Source: CBDFHB01 sp965250115 (GTDB lineage: Bacteria; Acidobacteriota; Vicinamibacteria; Marinacidobacterales; SMYC01). Taken from it: 64,000 nucleotides of DNA. Where the stretch lies: contig CBDFNJ010000002.1 in the NCBI GenBank assembly GCA_965250115.1, positions 2,418,001 to 2,482,000 of the forward strand, written 5' to 3'. A model generated the notes under the pieces. The model was not told the DNA's origin. It was given only the letters and a program-made list of their open reading frames with translations, and did not search any database. Below, piece by piece: positions 44,817 through 54,462 of the stretch; within the stretch, counting starts at the first letter, position 1; each line of letters begins with the position of its first letter. The translations under genes and the position numbers were made by a program.

Positions 44817-45496
44817 TTAATCGATCTTTGTATTCGCATCCTGCGGCCAAGGATGCCAGATTGCGAAAGGATCGGCCACGATCTCGAGTCGGTCCGCGTA
44901 CAGGTTGACTACGGCGGCTCGGTTTGAGGCATCCGACGGCATGGGTGATGTCTTGCCTTCGAACCAGGCGGACGCGTCCTCACGCACCCAAACGGAGAAC
45001 CGGAAAGGTAGTTTTTCAGGCGTCGCGCTCATCGGACGCAGACTGCGCTGCTCTTTCTCAAAAAGGTCGGCTGGTACATCTCCGGTGACCCGAGACACGC
45101 TTCGGTTGGTTTCCAATACCCCATCGCTGAGCTTCGCTTCCATGTCGAAGAAATCTCTAAAAGGCTGAAGTAACGCCAGTTCCCGCCGCACCGTGTTTGC
45201 CGGGCGACTCTTGCGAACTCCCCAGCGGGCGGCCGGCTCAAGCTCCAATCCGAAACCAAGCCTGAGAGCCATATCGGCCATCGACGTACACCATTGAAAG
45301 GAGTTGGGCGCGGTCAGCCACTGCGACGCTTTCGGATGGAGGAACACGGCGACCAGCGGAACGCCCCCCAAAGTAGCGAAGTGAGCGAGCATGCACCGAG
45401 CTAGCGTTTCGATCTTCAAGTCCGGCACCAGTGAGGCGAGCATCCAACGGGAGAAACGCAGTCGAGTGACGAAGAAGTAGACGCGTTTGTCGACGC

Positions 45497-46956
45497 GGGG
45501 ATGTCCCGCCGGATGTTGAATTTGGGGTAGCGGCGGCTCCTTGGCCGGCCTAAGAATAGGTCTGCCAAACCAACCGTCTCCAGAGGGGGACAAGGAGCCA
45601 CCATGCCAAGGAAATCAAAGAAGCCAGTAAGAAAGCAAACGCACTCGCCTACGGGCAAGGTAGTTGGCCAAGTCGGTCAGATACTGCTACCGATGATAGC
45701 TGGGATCGCGGCCACGAAGGCGGACCTGACGGAATGGGTGTACGAGCAAGGACTGACCGCATTGCACCTACTCCTGAGAGAGGACGCGGAGAAGATCGCG
45801 GGGCCGAAGGGCAAGCACGAGAAGGAGCGAACTCATAACCACTGGGGGAGCACGGATGGGGAGCTGAGCTTCGGCGGTCGTCGAATCCAAGTGTCGCGAC
45901 CTCGAGTCCGTTCGAAGTCGGGCGAGGAGGCGTCGCTTCCACACTTCGAAGCCTTCCGCGAAGAAGACCCGCTTCCGGAGCGAGTGCTGAACCAGATCTT
46001 GGTGGGGGTATCGACCCGAAATTACGAATCGAGTCTGGACAAACCCTCGGCGAAGTTGAAGTCTCGTGGCACGAGCAAGAGTGCCGCCAGCCGTCACCTC
46101 GTGAGCCAGACGACTAAGAAGCTCGAGGAATACCTATCTCGGAGGCTAGAGGAGTTCGAGCTTGCGGCACTAATGATGGATGGCCTTGAGGTGGCCGGAC
46201 AGACCGTCGTCGTAACTCTCGGTATCACAATAGATGGAACGAAGGTGCCCTTGGGTATATGGCTGGGCTCGACGGAGAACTCTCGGGTGTGCACCGCGAT
46301 GTTGCAGAACCTTCTCGAGCTGGGATTGCGGGTCGACGAATCGATTCTCTGCGTAGTGGACGGAGGCAAAGGGATCCGCAAAGCACTCGTCGACGTTTTG
46401 GGGGATCTCGCGGTTATCCAAAGATGCCAGCTCCACAAACTCCGAAATCTACGCTCGTACCTTCCCAAGTCCCGTCACGCCTACGTGCTCCAGACAATGA
46501 AGGAAGCGTACAAATGCAAGAGTGCCGACAAGGCGCGCAAGCGACTTCAGGCATTGGTGTCGTGGCTCGAGCGAAACGGCTACGACGAAGCTGCCGGAAG
46601 CCTTCGCGAAGGGATGGAAGAGACCCTCACGGTTGTGAAGCTCGCTCTACCCGAGTTACTTCGCAAATCTCTGGCCACGACAAACGCCATCGAGAATCTC
46701 AACGGCACCATCCGCAGAGTCTCGAGAAACGTCAAGCGGTGGAAGAGTCCTTCCATGATTCGCCGATGGACCGCTCTCGGCGTCGTCACGGCGGAGAAAA
46801 AGTTTCACCGTATCAAAGGCTATCGCCATATGGGCGCTCTCGTTCACGCGCTTAGAAGCAAACAGAAATCTCTTGACAGCGATGAGGTTGCTGCCTAAGA
46901 GTATTCACAGGTGCCGCCGCTACCCGACCAAATTCAACAGCGGCCGGGACATCCCC
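45497..46956 (+). mobile_element. IS256-B copy 4 (1460 bp)
   Basis: Ends GGGGATGTCCCG and CGGGACATCCCC, with a perfect 8-bp duplication GTCGACGC (45489-45496 and 46957-46964). Inserted in D2 at a different position from the insertion in D1, so the two events are independent. Confidence 0.96.
45603..46898 (+). CDS. IS256-family transposase (type B), copy 4
   Basis: Intact 431-residue enzyme, same as copy 3. Confidence 0.95.
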   Translation: MPRKSKKPVRKQTHSPTGKVVGQVGQILLPMIAGIAATKADLTEWVYEQGLTALHLLLREDAEKIAGPKGKHEKERTHNHWGSTDGELSFGGRRIQVSRPRVRSKSGEEASLPHFEAFREEDPLPERVLNQILVGVSTRNYESSLDKPSAKLKSRGTSKSAASRHLVSQTTKKLEEYLSRRLEEFELAALMMDGLEVAGQTVVVTLGITIDGTKVPLGIWLGSTENSRVCTAMLQNLLELGLRVDESILCVVDGGKGIRKALVDVLGDLAVIQRCQLHKLRNLRSYLPKSRHAYVLQTMKEAYKCKSADKARKRLQALVSWLERNGYDEAAGSLREGMEETLTVVKLALPELLRKSLATTNAIENLNGTIRRVSRNVKRWKSPSMIRRWTALGVVTAEKKFHRIKGYRHMGALVHALRSKQKSLDSDEVAA

Positions 46957-47483
46957 GTCGACGCCGCCAAAGAAGCGAAGCCGGGCTGCCCCGTAGTCGT
47001 GCTCTGAGAAGGCCGCAGGCAGCGATTCGACGGTGTCGGGTGTCCTCAACGCGCTGACGAGCGAGTAGAGAGCGGTCTTTTGCCCCCGATAGCCTTCAGC
47101 GCGCGCACGCGCCAGAATCTCGCTCGCGGCCAAAAACGGCTCCGCCTGTAGCCAGTCGGTAATCCGGTCCCGAATACCTTCCACCTTACTTGGTCGGCCG
47201 CGACCTCTTTCTGCCTATGGCCGGCACGAAGTAACACTTGAACTTCGTGTCGTTTTAGTAGCGAGATTTTCATCGGCATAACGACCTCCCTCCGGACTGG
47301 TGCGCCAACATTTCCGGAAACTTGCTCTTTGCATCAGCCCTCACGTTCTTGAGCGTGTGATCCTTCGATGTGGCACGAGCGTTGCTATGTCATGGGCATT
47401 GCAAAAATCGCATCACCCCTTTTGGAAACCCAGTCGCCGGAATTAGAGAGCCGCTCTACTTTCCTTTAGGAAATGTGTCTTAA

Positions 47484-47685
47484 GTGAAAGTGCCGTTCAG
47501 GAACGCGCCCGAGGAGATTCTTGAGTCGACACAAGGAAGGACTGCTACACAGGTGAATGAACTCGGTGCTATGCACTTCCTTTCCGAGCGCGCTCTGACT
47601 GTCTTGTTTCAACCGATAGTCGAAATCGCAGGAGACGAGGCTCGGCTCTATGCTCTCGAATGTCTGACTCGCGGACCCCCCTCTG
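47484..47685 (+). pseudogene. N-terminal fragment of an EAL-domain protein
   Basis: The frame reads MHFLSERALTVLFQPIVEIA and then EARLYALECLTRGP, the start of a c-di-GMP phosphodiesterase-type EAL domain (here with ECLTRG in place of E-A-L). It is cut by the IS3 at 47686. No continuation is found on the far side of the IS, where a porin remnant lies. A similar fragment is at 55690-55884 on the other strand. The 47280-47483 gap upstream holds no gene. Confidence 0.6.
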
Positions 47686-47748
47686 TGCCAACATCCTTGA
47701 GACAATCCGCTCCTTGAAATTAGTGTCGAGGGCGGAGGAGGATCATAG

Positions 47749-48219
47749 ATGAGTACGTTGATTGAGAGAATGACGTCGGCGGGGTCGGAGGGAGCCCGTA
47801 GGGCGACTGGAGATCTCGCCGACCGTGGTGCTGCGGCGGGGGTCCGCGATCCCGAAGTGAGTGAGAAAGCGAAGCGCCGACGTTTCAGCGCTGAATACAA
47901 GCTGCGGATCGTTCGCGAGGCGGACGCCTGCAAGGGTGACGGTGATGTGGCGGCGCTTCTACGTCGCGAGGGACTGTACTCGTCGCATCTATCGAGTTGG
48001 CGTCGGCAACGGGACGAGATCGCCAAGGCGGGATTGACGTCGAGAAAGCGAGGTCGGAAGGCGAAGGCAGAGGCTCCACGGATCAAGGAGCTCGAGCGCG
48101 AGAACGCCCGACTCCAGCACCGGCTGGCTCGGGTGGAAACGATGCTAGAGATCCAAAAAAAAGCCTCCGAGCTCCTGGGGATCCCCCTGAACCCGATCGA
48201 CGACGACGAGAACGATTGA
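47749..48219 (+). CDS. IS3-family transposase OrfA
   Basis: The 156-residue protein starts at an ATG after GCGGAGGAGGATC. It has a transposase_8 HTH (KRRRFSAEYKLRIVREADAC...LLRREGLYSSHLSSWRRQR), a basic stretch and a C-terminal coiled coil (IKELERENARLQHRLARVETMLEIQKKA). Looks intact. Confidence 0.88.
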   Translation: MSTLIERMTSAGSEGARRATGDLADRGAAAGVRDPEVSEKAKRRRFSAEYKLRIVREADACKGDGDVAALLRREGLYSSHLSSWRRQRDEIAKAGLTSRKRGRKAKAEAPRIKELERENARLQHRLARVETMLEIQKKASELLGIPLNPIDDDEND

Positions 48220-49264
48220 TCGTGGCGGCCGAGGAGCTGGCGGGTCGGATTGGACAAACGGCCAGCGAGCCCTCGACACGACCGAGCGCGAGAGGGTCCT
48301 CAGTGCATTGCATTGCGAACGGTTCGTCGACAAGGCGCCGGCCCAGGTGTGGGCCACGCTTCTGGACGAGGGAATCTACCACTGTTCGATCCGCACGATG
48401 TACCGGATTCTGTCGGAGCACGGAGAGGTGCGTGAGCGCCGGAACCAGCTGCGGCATCCGAACTATCAGAAGCCGGAGCTCGTGGCGGAAGCGCCGAACC
48501 AGGTTTGGTCGTGGGACACAACGAAGCTGCGCGGCCCGGTCAAGTGGACCTACTTTTACCTCTACGTGATTCTCGACATCTTCTCCCGGTACGTGACCGG
48601 GTGGATGTTGGCTCGGCGAGAAAGCGCCGAGCTCGCCCGTCGTCTCATCAGCGAGAGCTGCCTCAAGCAGAACATCGAAGCCGACCAGCTCACCATCCAC
48701 GCAGACCGCGGCAGCTCGATGCGAAGCAAGTCCGTCGCCTTGCTCCTGGCCGACCTCGGCATAACCAAGACGCACTCGCGGCCGTACGTCTCGAACGATA
48801 ATCCCTACTCCGAGTCCCAGTTCAAGACGATGAAGTATTGCCCTGAATTCCCAAGCCGCTTTGGCTGTCTGGAAGACGGCCGCCTGTTCTGCGGCGGTTT
48901 CTTCGACTACTACAACAACGCGCACCGGCACTCGGGACTGGGGCTCATGACGCCGGCCGCCGTTCACTACGGTCGCGCCGACGAGCTCAACGCCGCCCGG
49001 CGCCAGGTCCTTCTCGAAGCTCATCGGGCTCACCCCGAGCGCTTCGTGCACGGAACACCTCAACCTCCGGTTTTGCCTCGTCAGGTCTGGATCAACCCGC
49101 CGCCCGAGAAAACGACGCCACAGGAGGCCCTAGGAGCCACTTTCTCGGGGCGCCCCATACCTGAGCTACCCCCGGATTCAAGCTATCCGGACGCGATCGC
49201 GTCGGAACCCAATCGCGACCGCACCGCGCTCACGCCCCGTCCTTCACTGATCGAGGCTCACTAA
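48218..49264 (+). pseudogene. IS3-family transposase OrfB with damaged N-terminal region
   Basis: The catalytic domain is complete: WSWDTTKLRGP, IHADRGSSMRSK and NDNPYSESQFKTMKY supply the DDE residues, followed by a long C-terminal tail. The expected start RLIVAAEELAGRIGQTA lies in another frame. The segment linking it to ALDTTERERVLSALHCERF is shortened, so about 40 residues of the HTH_21 region seem lost. The open frame used by a truncated product would start near 48308. Probably inactive. Confidence 0.75.
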
Positions 49265-49297
49265 ATGCAGCCTGCGGGTGTCTCAAAGTCGTTGACA

Positions 49298-50156
49298 CGT
49301 TCCGCCCGTGGGAACGGAGCTAGAGAGCTGGCGTAGAAGTTGCCCGGAATGATTTGGCGAAGCGGTTCGGGCCGGGAGATGAGCTGGTTTGTGGGAGAGT
49401 ACCAGGTAAAGCGCTCGATCCCGAAGGGAGAGTAGAAACGGCCCACGTCGAAGGCCAGCCAATCCGCCACCGCCCATTTGATGTACGCCTGATCAATCTC
49501 GATTGAATCGCCGGAATGCTCGAACTCGACTTCCACGTGACCGCTCAAGTTCGAGCGGAGGTTGGTATCGAAGAAGAGGTTGGCGTGGTGGCTGTCGAAA
49601 CCGGCGACCCCGCCACGGCTCCCGTCCGCGCCCGAGTCGATGTACTCCAAATCCACGAAACCGTGGATCGCCATCTGGAACTCCTCGCCGCCATAGTGCA
49701 GCTTTCCCCCGCCCAGGAACGGGAGGGGAGGTAGTACGCCTCGCCCATTGTGTCGGGGGCCGCGGGGCATTGAATGACCTCTTGTGCCGAGGCGTCGTTC
49801 TCGGACTCGTCGTCCCCGGTTTCCGGCTCGTTTGCCTCGGAGAGGTCCTTCAATTCTGAAAGCTCACGACTGAGCTCGGCGACGGAGATTTTCAGCGCGC
49901 CATATTCGGCAGCCGTCACCTTAGTCTCCTCCGCGGACGGATTGGTTTCACCGTCCCCATCTGCTGCCGTGAGGTGGCGCAGTCGAGACGTTAGCTCAGC
50001 GACTGAGTTTTCCAGTTATTCTATCCTGGTTTCAAGCGCCGTGGTGGAAGGTGCGGACTGGACTCTCCCGGTTGTTGTGCCTTCGGCGAATGAGGTGGTA
50101 GCTACGAGTAACCCCACCAAGGCGCATACGATTCTGCTCATTCGCATCTCCTTCAT
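49298..50156 (-). pseudogene. Outer-membrane porin-like gene with stop, frameshift and 3' truncation
   Basis: The N-terminus is a signal peptide (MSRIVCALVGLLVATTSFAEG), then a coiled coil (ENSVAELTSRLRHLTAADG ... ALKISVAELSRELSELKDL) interrupted by TAA after LETRIE. A frameshift follows near 49768. The beta-barrel part reads FQMAIHGFVDLEYIDSGADG and HVEVEFEHSGDSIEIDQAYI, then VGRFYSPFGIERF and ends at NDFET where the IS3 begins. Coiled coil plus barrel is the layout of phosphate-selective-type and DcaP-like porins. Three separate lesions make it clearly dead. Confidence 0.72.
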
Positions 50157-51889
50157 GATTCTCTTCCCTAGTCTTTGCGCTTTCATTTCAACCTCCATTC
50201 GAGTTGACTGTCGTCTGTTACCAATCCCGCAACTAGAATGCCGTTCATGTATCAGTCCGCGCTCACTCTTTGTGTGAACGCCTCGGCCGACGTCTCGCTC
50301 ACGCCCCGTAGCAGCGCGGGTACGTCGAGAATGAATGCCACCATGCCGCTTCCCAGAATCGCCGAGCCCGAGATCCCTCGTAACCCCTGAAGGAACTTCC
50401 CGAGCGGCTTGATCACTGTCTGCGCCTGACCGAGAAGCGCGTCCACCACGATGCCGGCTTCCGCTCCCGCATACCGAACGACCACGATGCTCTCTCTCGA
50501 TGGGAACGTCCCTTCTTGATCGAGCAGCTCGCGAAGCCGAACGTAAGGCAGTGTCCGTCCGCGCAAGCTCATCACCCCGCCGCGTCCCGTGTCGCTAGTC
50601 GACTCTCGTTCGTCGAACGCAAGGGTCTCGACCACCAACCTCGATGGGGAGGATGTAGGTCTCCTCACCGATCCCCACCTGGAAGCCTTCGATGATCGCG
50701 AGCGTCAGCGGCAGTCGGATCGATAGGGTCGTGCCTTGCCCCTTGCGGCTTACGACGCTCACCGTGCCTCGAAGTGCTTCGATGTTTCGGCGCACCACGT
50801 CCATCCCCACGCCGCGACCCGACATGTCCGTCACCCGCTCGGCCGTCGAAAAGCCCGGCTCGAAAATGAGCTGGTCGGTCTCCTCGTCCGAGAGACTCTC
50901 CGCCTTCGCCCGGAGACCTTGAGCGCCCGCTCGCTTCCGAATCCGCTCCCGGTCGAGACCCGCCCCGTCGTCTTCGAGCTCGATCACGATGCTACCCGCG
51001 TCGTGGCAGGCCCGCAGCTGGATCAGACCGCACGGGTCCTTCTTCGCCGCCGTTCGCGCTTCGGGAGTCTCGATCCCGTGGTCCAGGGCGTTTCGGATCA
51101 TGTGGGTCAAGGGATCTCTCAGATGCTCCATCACCGACGTGTCCACTTCCACGTCTTCTCCCTCGATCGTAAGACGCGCCTTCTTCCCGTGGGTCCGCGC
51201 CACATCCCGCACGACGCGAATCTGGTGGCGGAACATCGGGCCCACCGGCACCATCCGAAGCTTCATCACCAGCTCTTGAAGGTCCATGTAGAAAAGGTCC
51301 GACTCCCGGTGCGACTCGAGGATTGCCTCCTGCGTCAGCTGCCGGTTCTCCAGCATCTGGGTGATCTGACCCCGCGCGATACAGACCTCTCCCGTCAAGT
51401 TCAAGAGACGGTCCAAACGCTGGAGGTCCACCCGGAGACTCTTCGCTCGACGTTCGATCGACCCACTCTGGGCCACCACCGAGCTCTGGGCGACTTCGCT
51501 TTCGACAAGCTTGTCGGCCACTGGCTCTGCCGGTCGCCCCGTCTCACTCCCGAGCGCCGCCAGCTCTTCCATCAACGCTTTTCCTGCAGGCAGCGCTGCG
51601 TCCTCGTCCGCCGCCGCCTTCGGGACCATCTCCCGGAACATGTCCACCGAGCGCAGAAGTAACGTGATGAGCTCTTCGGTTACCCCAAGAGACTTCTCTC
51701 GAAGACGGTCCAGGAGGTCCTCCACCAAGTGCGCCAGCTCCGACACCGCCGTGAAACCGAACGACACCGCGTTGCCTTTCAGCGTATGCGCCGCTCGGAA
51801 TATCTCCCGAAGGCTTTCCTCGCTCTCTGGTTCCCGCTCCAGAACCGTCAGCGCCTCTTCCATCGTGGAGAGCCCCTCTTCCGGCCGGG

Positions 51890-53898
51890 TGGCCCCGGGC
51901 GGTTACCGCACCCGGGGCTCCCACAGATCCGGACGTGCGCGACTAGCGCATCCGGCTCCTCTAGTCTACGGATTCGCTGCGCGGCAATAGACACTGTGAG
52001 CGACGCGGGGTGGGGTGAGTGGATAGTGACGGAGGAGGCGTCGGAACGCGGCCCAGTCCAGATGCGCCTTACGGGAGCGGCGACTCAGCCATTTACGCCA
52101 GAGGCGTTCCACCATCCGGCGAAAGTTGGACAGAGCACGCGCATTACCGGTCACTCCATAGTAGTTGTAGTGACCGCGTAGCTTCCGGTTGAGTGCCATC
52201 TGTTGTTCCGCCACGGACAAGTGCCGGTTGGTCCGGCACCAGCGGCCGATGCGCATTACCGCACGGCTGAAGCGGCCTTTGGCCGTTTTCCGTTTCACCA
52301 CCCATTGCCCCTTTCGAGACTTGCCCCAGTAGTGGGTGAAGCCGAGCATGTCGAAGCTTTGGCCCGGTGTCGGTTTAGAGTCCCGACGCGGGCGGCGAAA
52401 GTCCACCAGCCGTGTCTTGTCCGGGTGGAGGGTCAGACCGAACTTGCCAAATCGCTTTGGTAGTACGGCGAGCACCCTTCTCACATCATCCTCTCTTGCG
52501 AAGCCCAGTACCGCATCATCGGCGTAACGCACCATAAACGAGCGTCCCTTCATGCGCGGTTGGACCATCTGATGAAACCAGATGTCCAGAACATCGTGTA
52601 GGAAGATGTTAGAGAGCAGGGGGCTGACCACTCCGCCTTGGGGAGTTCCTTGTTCCGGATACCAGACCACATCTTCTTCCATTACTCCGGCTTTCAACCA
52701 CTTCCCGATCGCGCGGCGTATCACACCGTCGCGCACCCGCTGGTCCAGAAAGCTCCTCAGCTGGGCTCGGTCGACACTGTCGAAGAAGCTCTGGATATCT
52801 AGGTCGATGACCCAGCCCCCTCCGTTGTCCATCAGCCCCCGCCACAACGCATCGATTGCCTGGTGCTGGCTGCGACCTGGACGGAACCCATACGAGCAGT
52901 CCAAGAAGTCCTCCTCGTATACGGATTCCAGGACCATGACCACCGCTCGCTGAAGTACCTTATCCTCCAGTGTCGGTATGCCAATGGGCCGGGTCTTATT
53001 GCCTGCACCTTCTTTGGGAATGTGGACGCGGCGTACCGCCGGCGCTCGATACTTTCCCGTTTTGAACCTCTCGAGCAAGCTCGTCAGGTTCTCTTCCAGG
53101 TTGGTTTCGTATTGCGCCGACGTTACACCATCCACTCCCACGGCCCCGTCTTTGCGGGTGCGACGGTAGGCCTCACGTAACCAGCCCACGTCGATGTTGT
53201 GGGCCAGTGTGGTAAGCACCAGTTTCGGTTTTTCCCTCGCCAGTTTCGCTATCTTCTCTCGTTTCGTTGAGATGACCTCGCGGCTCAAACTCCGCGCCAT
53301 CTGTCCCTCCTGAAGTTCCGTAGATTGGCCTGCCGCCTTCCCTCCATGGGGTCCTCTGGAGTGAGTTCCCCCACTTCTCCGGTACTATGCACAGGCTCCG
53401 ACTTCTCGCCTCCCCGACTCGCTTCGTTGCCTTCGCTTTGGCGGTTCCACCCGACGCCTCTTTAGTTCGCTCCCAACGGGCATGGGCGCCACGCTCGCTG
53501 GGCCTGGGCTATTTGTTCTGCGGTGCCCACAACCCGCATTCTTCGGATGGAGAGTACGAGACCTCCCAGGTTCCTGGGGAACCCTTGCGTACATGCCACG
53601 CTCTTCGACCCCGGCGGACCACTCGCTCCTTGCCAGTACGGCGCGGGTGATGCTGCCTTCCGCTCAGAAAACGACGTCGGCTCCGCAACCCTTGTTTCCT
53701 TTCGAGGCTCAATCGCGCGGCCTGCACCCTCCCTGTGTACGCTTCGTCGCTGGCCTCGCGACCAGCTACGCAACACTCGGTTCCGGGCGGTGGCTAGCCT
53801 TTCCCGGCGCAGGACTCTCACCTGCTGGGTTCCACTAGAAAGTTTCCGACATGCCCTGTTACATGGCTTCCCCTTTCTCCAAGCTTTGCCTGGCGCAA
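51890..53898 (-). mobile_element. Group II intron inside cheA (about 2.0 kb)
   Basis: The minus strand runs from TTGCGCCAGGC (53898) to GGGGCCA (51890). Near the 3' end is a domain V-like hairpin, GAGCCGGATGCGCTAGTCGC...GTCCGGATCTGTGGGAGCC (about 51908-51950), followed by a domain VI-like stem. The 5' part contains domain I-like sequence (GTGGAACCCAGCAGGTGAGAG). The intron encodes a reverse transcriptase. Joining the flanks gives ...LAETRPEEGLSTMEE..., i.e. cheA stays in frame. Borders are good to a few bases. Confidence 0.85.
51966..53300 (-). CDS. ltrA: Group II intron reverse transcriptase/maturase
   Basis: The 444-residue protein carries the RT blocks RPIGIPTLEDKVLQRAVVMVLE, GFRPGRSQHQAIDALW, DIQSFFDSVDR, GTPQGGVVSPLLSNI and the catalytic YADD in FMVRYADDAVLGF. 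Domain X/maturase follows (GFTHYWGKSRKGQWVVKRKT ... LRGHYNYYGVTGN). No HNH endonuclease domain is seen at the C-terminus. It should promote splicing and target-primed mobility. Intact, so the intron may still splice. Confidence 0.95.
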   Translation of the reverse strand: MARSLSREVISTKREKIAKLAREKPKLVLTTLAHNIDVGWLREAYRRTRKDGAVGVDGVTSAQYETNLEENLTSLLERFKTGKYRAPAVRRVHIPKEGAGNKTRPIGIPTLEDKVLQRAVVMVLESVYEEDFLDCSYGFRPGRSQHQAIDALWRGLMDNGGGWVIDLDIQSFFDSVDRAQLRSFLDQRVRDGVIRRAIGKWLKAGVMEEDVVWYPEQGTPQGGVVSPLLSNIFLHDVLDIWFHQMVQPRMKGRSFMVRYADDAVLGFAREDDVRRVLAVLPKRFGKFGLTLHPDKTRLVDFRRPRRDSKPTPGQSFDMLGFTHYWGKSRKGQWVVKRKTAKGRFSRAVMRIGRWCRTNRHLSVAEQQMALNRKLRGHYNYYGVTGNARALSNFRRMVERLWRKWLSRRSRKAHLDWAAFRRLLRHYPLTPPRVAHSVYCRAANP

Positions 53899-53955
53899 TC
53901 TCCGCGAGAAACGTCTCGATGAGCGCTTGTCGGGTGATTTCCACGGCTTCGCTTC

Positions 53956-54462
53956 CTATAGCTTCCGTACCCAAGCGCTTCCGCCCTCGGTGTGGAACAC
54001 GAGCTTGCGGCCGGCTTGCCCAGCGACGTCTTCAGCGAGGATGGGAATGCGTTCGACTTCCAGAACCCGGCGAGCGGCTTCGATGTTCTTTGTCCCGAGA
54101 TCGTTTCCGCTCTCTTGGAACGCTTCCAGAACGCAGGCGCCGCCGAAGACCTTGGCCTTCAAGTTTTCCTTGGAAGCACCGAGCTCGAGCAGTTGCTCGA
54201 GGAGCCGCCTCAGGGCCACTGGAGCGAACCGCTCTGCCGCAACGCCGTCTCCTTCTCCATCGGGAAGCAGGTAGTGATTCATTCCTCCAATCCCGTGGCT
54301 CTCGTCCCAGAGGCACACGGCCACGCACGAGCCCAAGATCATCGTCACCGCCGCCGGCTCCGCGGAAACAAAGAGCCTCCCCGGGTGCAAGTAGTACTTT
54401 TTCGCCCCCTCCACCGCGTCCGCGGACTCTCTTACATCGGGCAGTTCCACCTCCGGTGCCAT
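53956..54462 (-). CDS. cheD: Chemoreceptor glutamine deamidase CheD
   Basis: Start at 54462 (MAPEVELPDVRESADAVEG), coupled to the upstream GAF gene stop by a TGATG overlap. The 168-residue protein has the CheD catalytic Cys in TMILGSCVAVCLWD and the His in GIGGMNHYLLPDG, followed by NLKAKVFGGACVL and KLVFHTEGGSAWVRKL. CheD deamidates Gln residues of chemoreceptors and modulates CheC. The last codons overlap the cheA start by 19 bp. Confidence 0.93.
   Translation of the reverse strand: MAPEVELPDVRESADAVEGAKKYYLHPGRLFVSAEPAAVTMILGSCVAVCLWDESHGIGGMNHYLLPDGEGDGVAAERFAPVALRRLLEQLLELGASKENLKAKVFGGACVLEAFQESGNDLGTKNIEAARRVLEVERIPILAEDVAGQAGRKLVFHTEGGSAWVRKL

Larger units (their letters stand above)
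44817..47279 (-). pseudogene. IstA-like protein D2 without catalytic triad, split by IS256-B
   Basis: Paralogue of D1. N-terminal part 46957-47279: MPMKISLLKRHEVQVLLRAG and, in another frame after a small deletion that removes half of the HTH, RGRPSKVEGIRDRITDWLQA and ARARAEGYRGQKTALYSLV. C-terminal part 44817-45496: KRVYFFVTRLRFSRWMLASL, TLARCMLAHFATLGGVPLVAV, then RLGFGLELEP and RSLRPMSATPEKLPFRFSVWV. The first catalytic Asp context (SEHDYG) remains, but the second Asp (AVFLHPKA) and the Glu region are missing, as in D1. The halves join in frame across IS256-B copy 4. Confidence 0.65.
47686..49297 (+). mobile_element. IS3-family element (about 1.6 kb), third type in the window
   Basis: The ends TGCCAACATCCTTGAGACA (47686) and TGTCTCAAAGTCGTTGACA (to 49297) are imperfect inverted repeats. 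The flanking bases (CTG left, CGT right) do not match, and the flanks belong to unrelated genes, so one side was rearranged after insertion. Confidence 0.8.
50252..53974 (-). pseudogene. cheA: Chemotaxis-type histidine kinase CheA, with group II intron and 4-bp frameshift
   Basis: The first exon (53974-53899) reads MGTEAIGSEAVEITRQALIE and TFLAE, then the intron intervenes. The second exon resumes at 51889 as RPEEGLSTMEEALTVLEREP. P1 carries the phosphorylatable His in FRAAHTLKGNAVSFGF. P3 dimerisation, the HATPase region (MIRNALDHGIET, DDGAGLD, FSTAERVTDMSGRGVGMDVV) and a CheW-like P5 follow. Near 50630-50642 GAGGTTGGTGGTCGAG appears to contain a 4-bp tandem duplication (native GAGGTGGTCGAG), shifting the frame; the rest (ETLAFDERESTSDTGRGGVM ... 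FTQRVSAD) reads on in frame two. No obvious CheY/CheB-binding P2. Overlaps cheD upstream. Confidence 0.85.

Noticed and set aside
44530..44820. 96-aa plus-strand open frame between D1 and D2
   Set aside because: No motif or start signal, and it lies in what should be the end region of the D elements.
50736..51662. 308-aa plus-strand open frame opposite cheA
   Set aside because: Antisense shadow of the CheA ATPase region; composition typical of a complementary frame in GC-rich DNA.
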